Origin: Mesostigma viride | Taxonomy: Eukaryota; Streptophyta; Mesostigmatophyceae; Mesostigmatales; Mesostigmataceae | DNA length: 64,000 bases | NCBI GenBank assembly: GCA_009746045.1 | Contig: RPFO01000022.1 | Coordinates: 5,711,204-5,775,203 of the forward strand | Direction: 5' to 3' | In this document: positions 63,563-64,000 of the stretch, piece by piece | Layout: each line of letters opens with the position of its first letter | How positions within the stretch are numbered: position 1 is the stretch's first letter | Translations under genes and position numbers: made by a program | Notes under the pieces: model-generated | Databases searched by the model: none | The model's input: only the letters and a program-made list of their open reading frames with translations | What the model was told of the DNA's origin: nothing

Positions 63563-64000
63563 ATGACGTCGATCGACAAAGTCGAAAAGGACATCCAATC
63601 CGAAGACCCGAACAGGGTGTTGGAAGCCATCGCGCAGCACAAGGATCTCGTGAAGAGTTTGAGTCACACCGCCGCGATCCACATCCGCAACGCGATGATG
63701 AAGGCGGCCGTCCTCGCCGGCGTGGAAAAGAGTGAGAACAGGCGGTACGCGGACGGACACCAGGTCGTGTACGAGCGGCTGAGGGACGCCGCGAAGGAGT
63801 TCGGACGTGTCTGGAAAAAAGGGCAGGTGCCCACGTGGGTCTCTGACAAGTTCCGGGACATGAGTTCCAGTTTCCTGACCATGGACATCCAACGCGCGCT
63901 GCGATACGAGGGGGATCTCGACACGAAAGAGGCCAACGCGGCGATGGGATGGGACGGAACGCCCCCGCCGGTTCCTGAGATCGATCGTCTCGGGGGAGAA
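63563..64000 (+). CDS. Unrecognised protein, 3' end beyond window
   Basis: ATG at 63563, open for 146 codons to the last base with no stop. Charged and helical: MTSIDKVEKDIQSEDPNRVL, then HTAAIHIRNAMMKAAVLAGV, then YERLRDAAKEFGRVWKKGQV, and a short Pro-containing end. Divergent from the helicase across a 56-base gap. No family is recognised from this part. Confidence 0.65.
   Translation, partial: MTSIDKVEKDIQSEDPNRVLEAIAQHKDLVKSLSHTAAIHIRNAMMKAAVLAGVEKSENRRYADGHQVVYERLRDAAKEFGRVWKKGQVPTWVSDKFRDMSSSFLTMDIQRALRYEGDLDTKEANAAMGWDGTPPPVPEIDRLGGE

Overview
The window is eukaryotic nuclear DNA, most likely from a protist or alga. The evidence is GT-AG introns in a lipid-kinase-like gene, nested LTR retrotransposons with an initiator-Met-tRNA type primer site, hAT DNA transposons with exact 8-bp target duplications, LINE remnants and AATAAA signals. 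I cannot name the species; a green-lineage alga is only a guess.

Left part (1-42.9 kb): mostly mobile DNA around two pieces of host gene. It holds two foldback palindromes (1-558); a gag-only LTR retrotransposon (3520-12407, 5-bp duplication GTTGG) with a small reverse-oriented LTR element nested in it (7670-10343, duplication CCTCT); and a copia-type element with unusual AG...CT LTR ends (13457-20602, duplication TTATC) inserted into a decayed gag-like gene. It also holds a BED-finger hAT deletion derivative (22426-23766), TA-flanked TIR elements (28326-29196 and 29325-33950), and a full-length hAT transposon (29485-33604) nested inside the second of these. The clearest host gene is a three-exon polytopic lipid-kinase-like gene at 34365-37202. 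LINE tails, an exostosin-like exon fragment and one end of a minus-strand LTR element follow.

Right part (about 43 kb to the window end): the character changes abruptly. It is GC-rich, intronless and gene-dense, with genes on both strands separated by tens of bases or overlapping. It encodes a D6/D11-type SF2 helicase (61516-63506), an OTU protease with Cys and His present, a very large protein ending in an OTU-like domain that lacks both residues, polytopic and single-anchor membrane proteins, a virion-protein-like gene, small Arg-rich peptides, and many Cys/His metal-binding proteins (MYND, RING-like, C-x-H...C-x2-C repeats, C...C...C-x2-H). This is the gene style of a nucleocytoplasmic large DNA virus or a related smaller eukaryotic DNA virus. 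I read it as an endogenous viral segment at least 15 kb and probably 21 kb long, entering the host at about 42.9-43.2 kb and running off the right end. No major capsid protein, packaging ATPase or polymerase lies in the window, so the viral group is open.

Within it two promoter styles are visible. The four zinc-binding genes at 43.2-49.5 kb have CCAAT and TATA-like boxes 70-90 bases upstream, in repeat-rich intergenic DNA. Several genes at 55-64 kb instead carry GTATAC or a similar short AT element directly before the start codon. Many right-hand genes are split by one-base frame breaks, often at G/C or T homopolymers. The same kind of break occurs in the otherwise intact hAT transposase, so consensus errors are at least as likely as decay.
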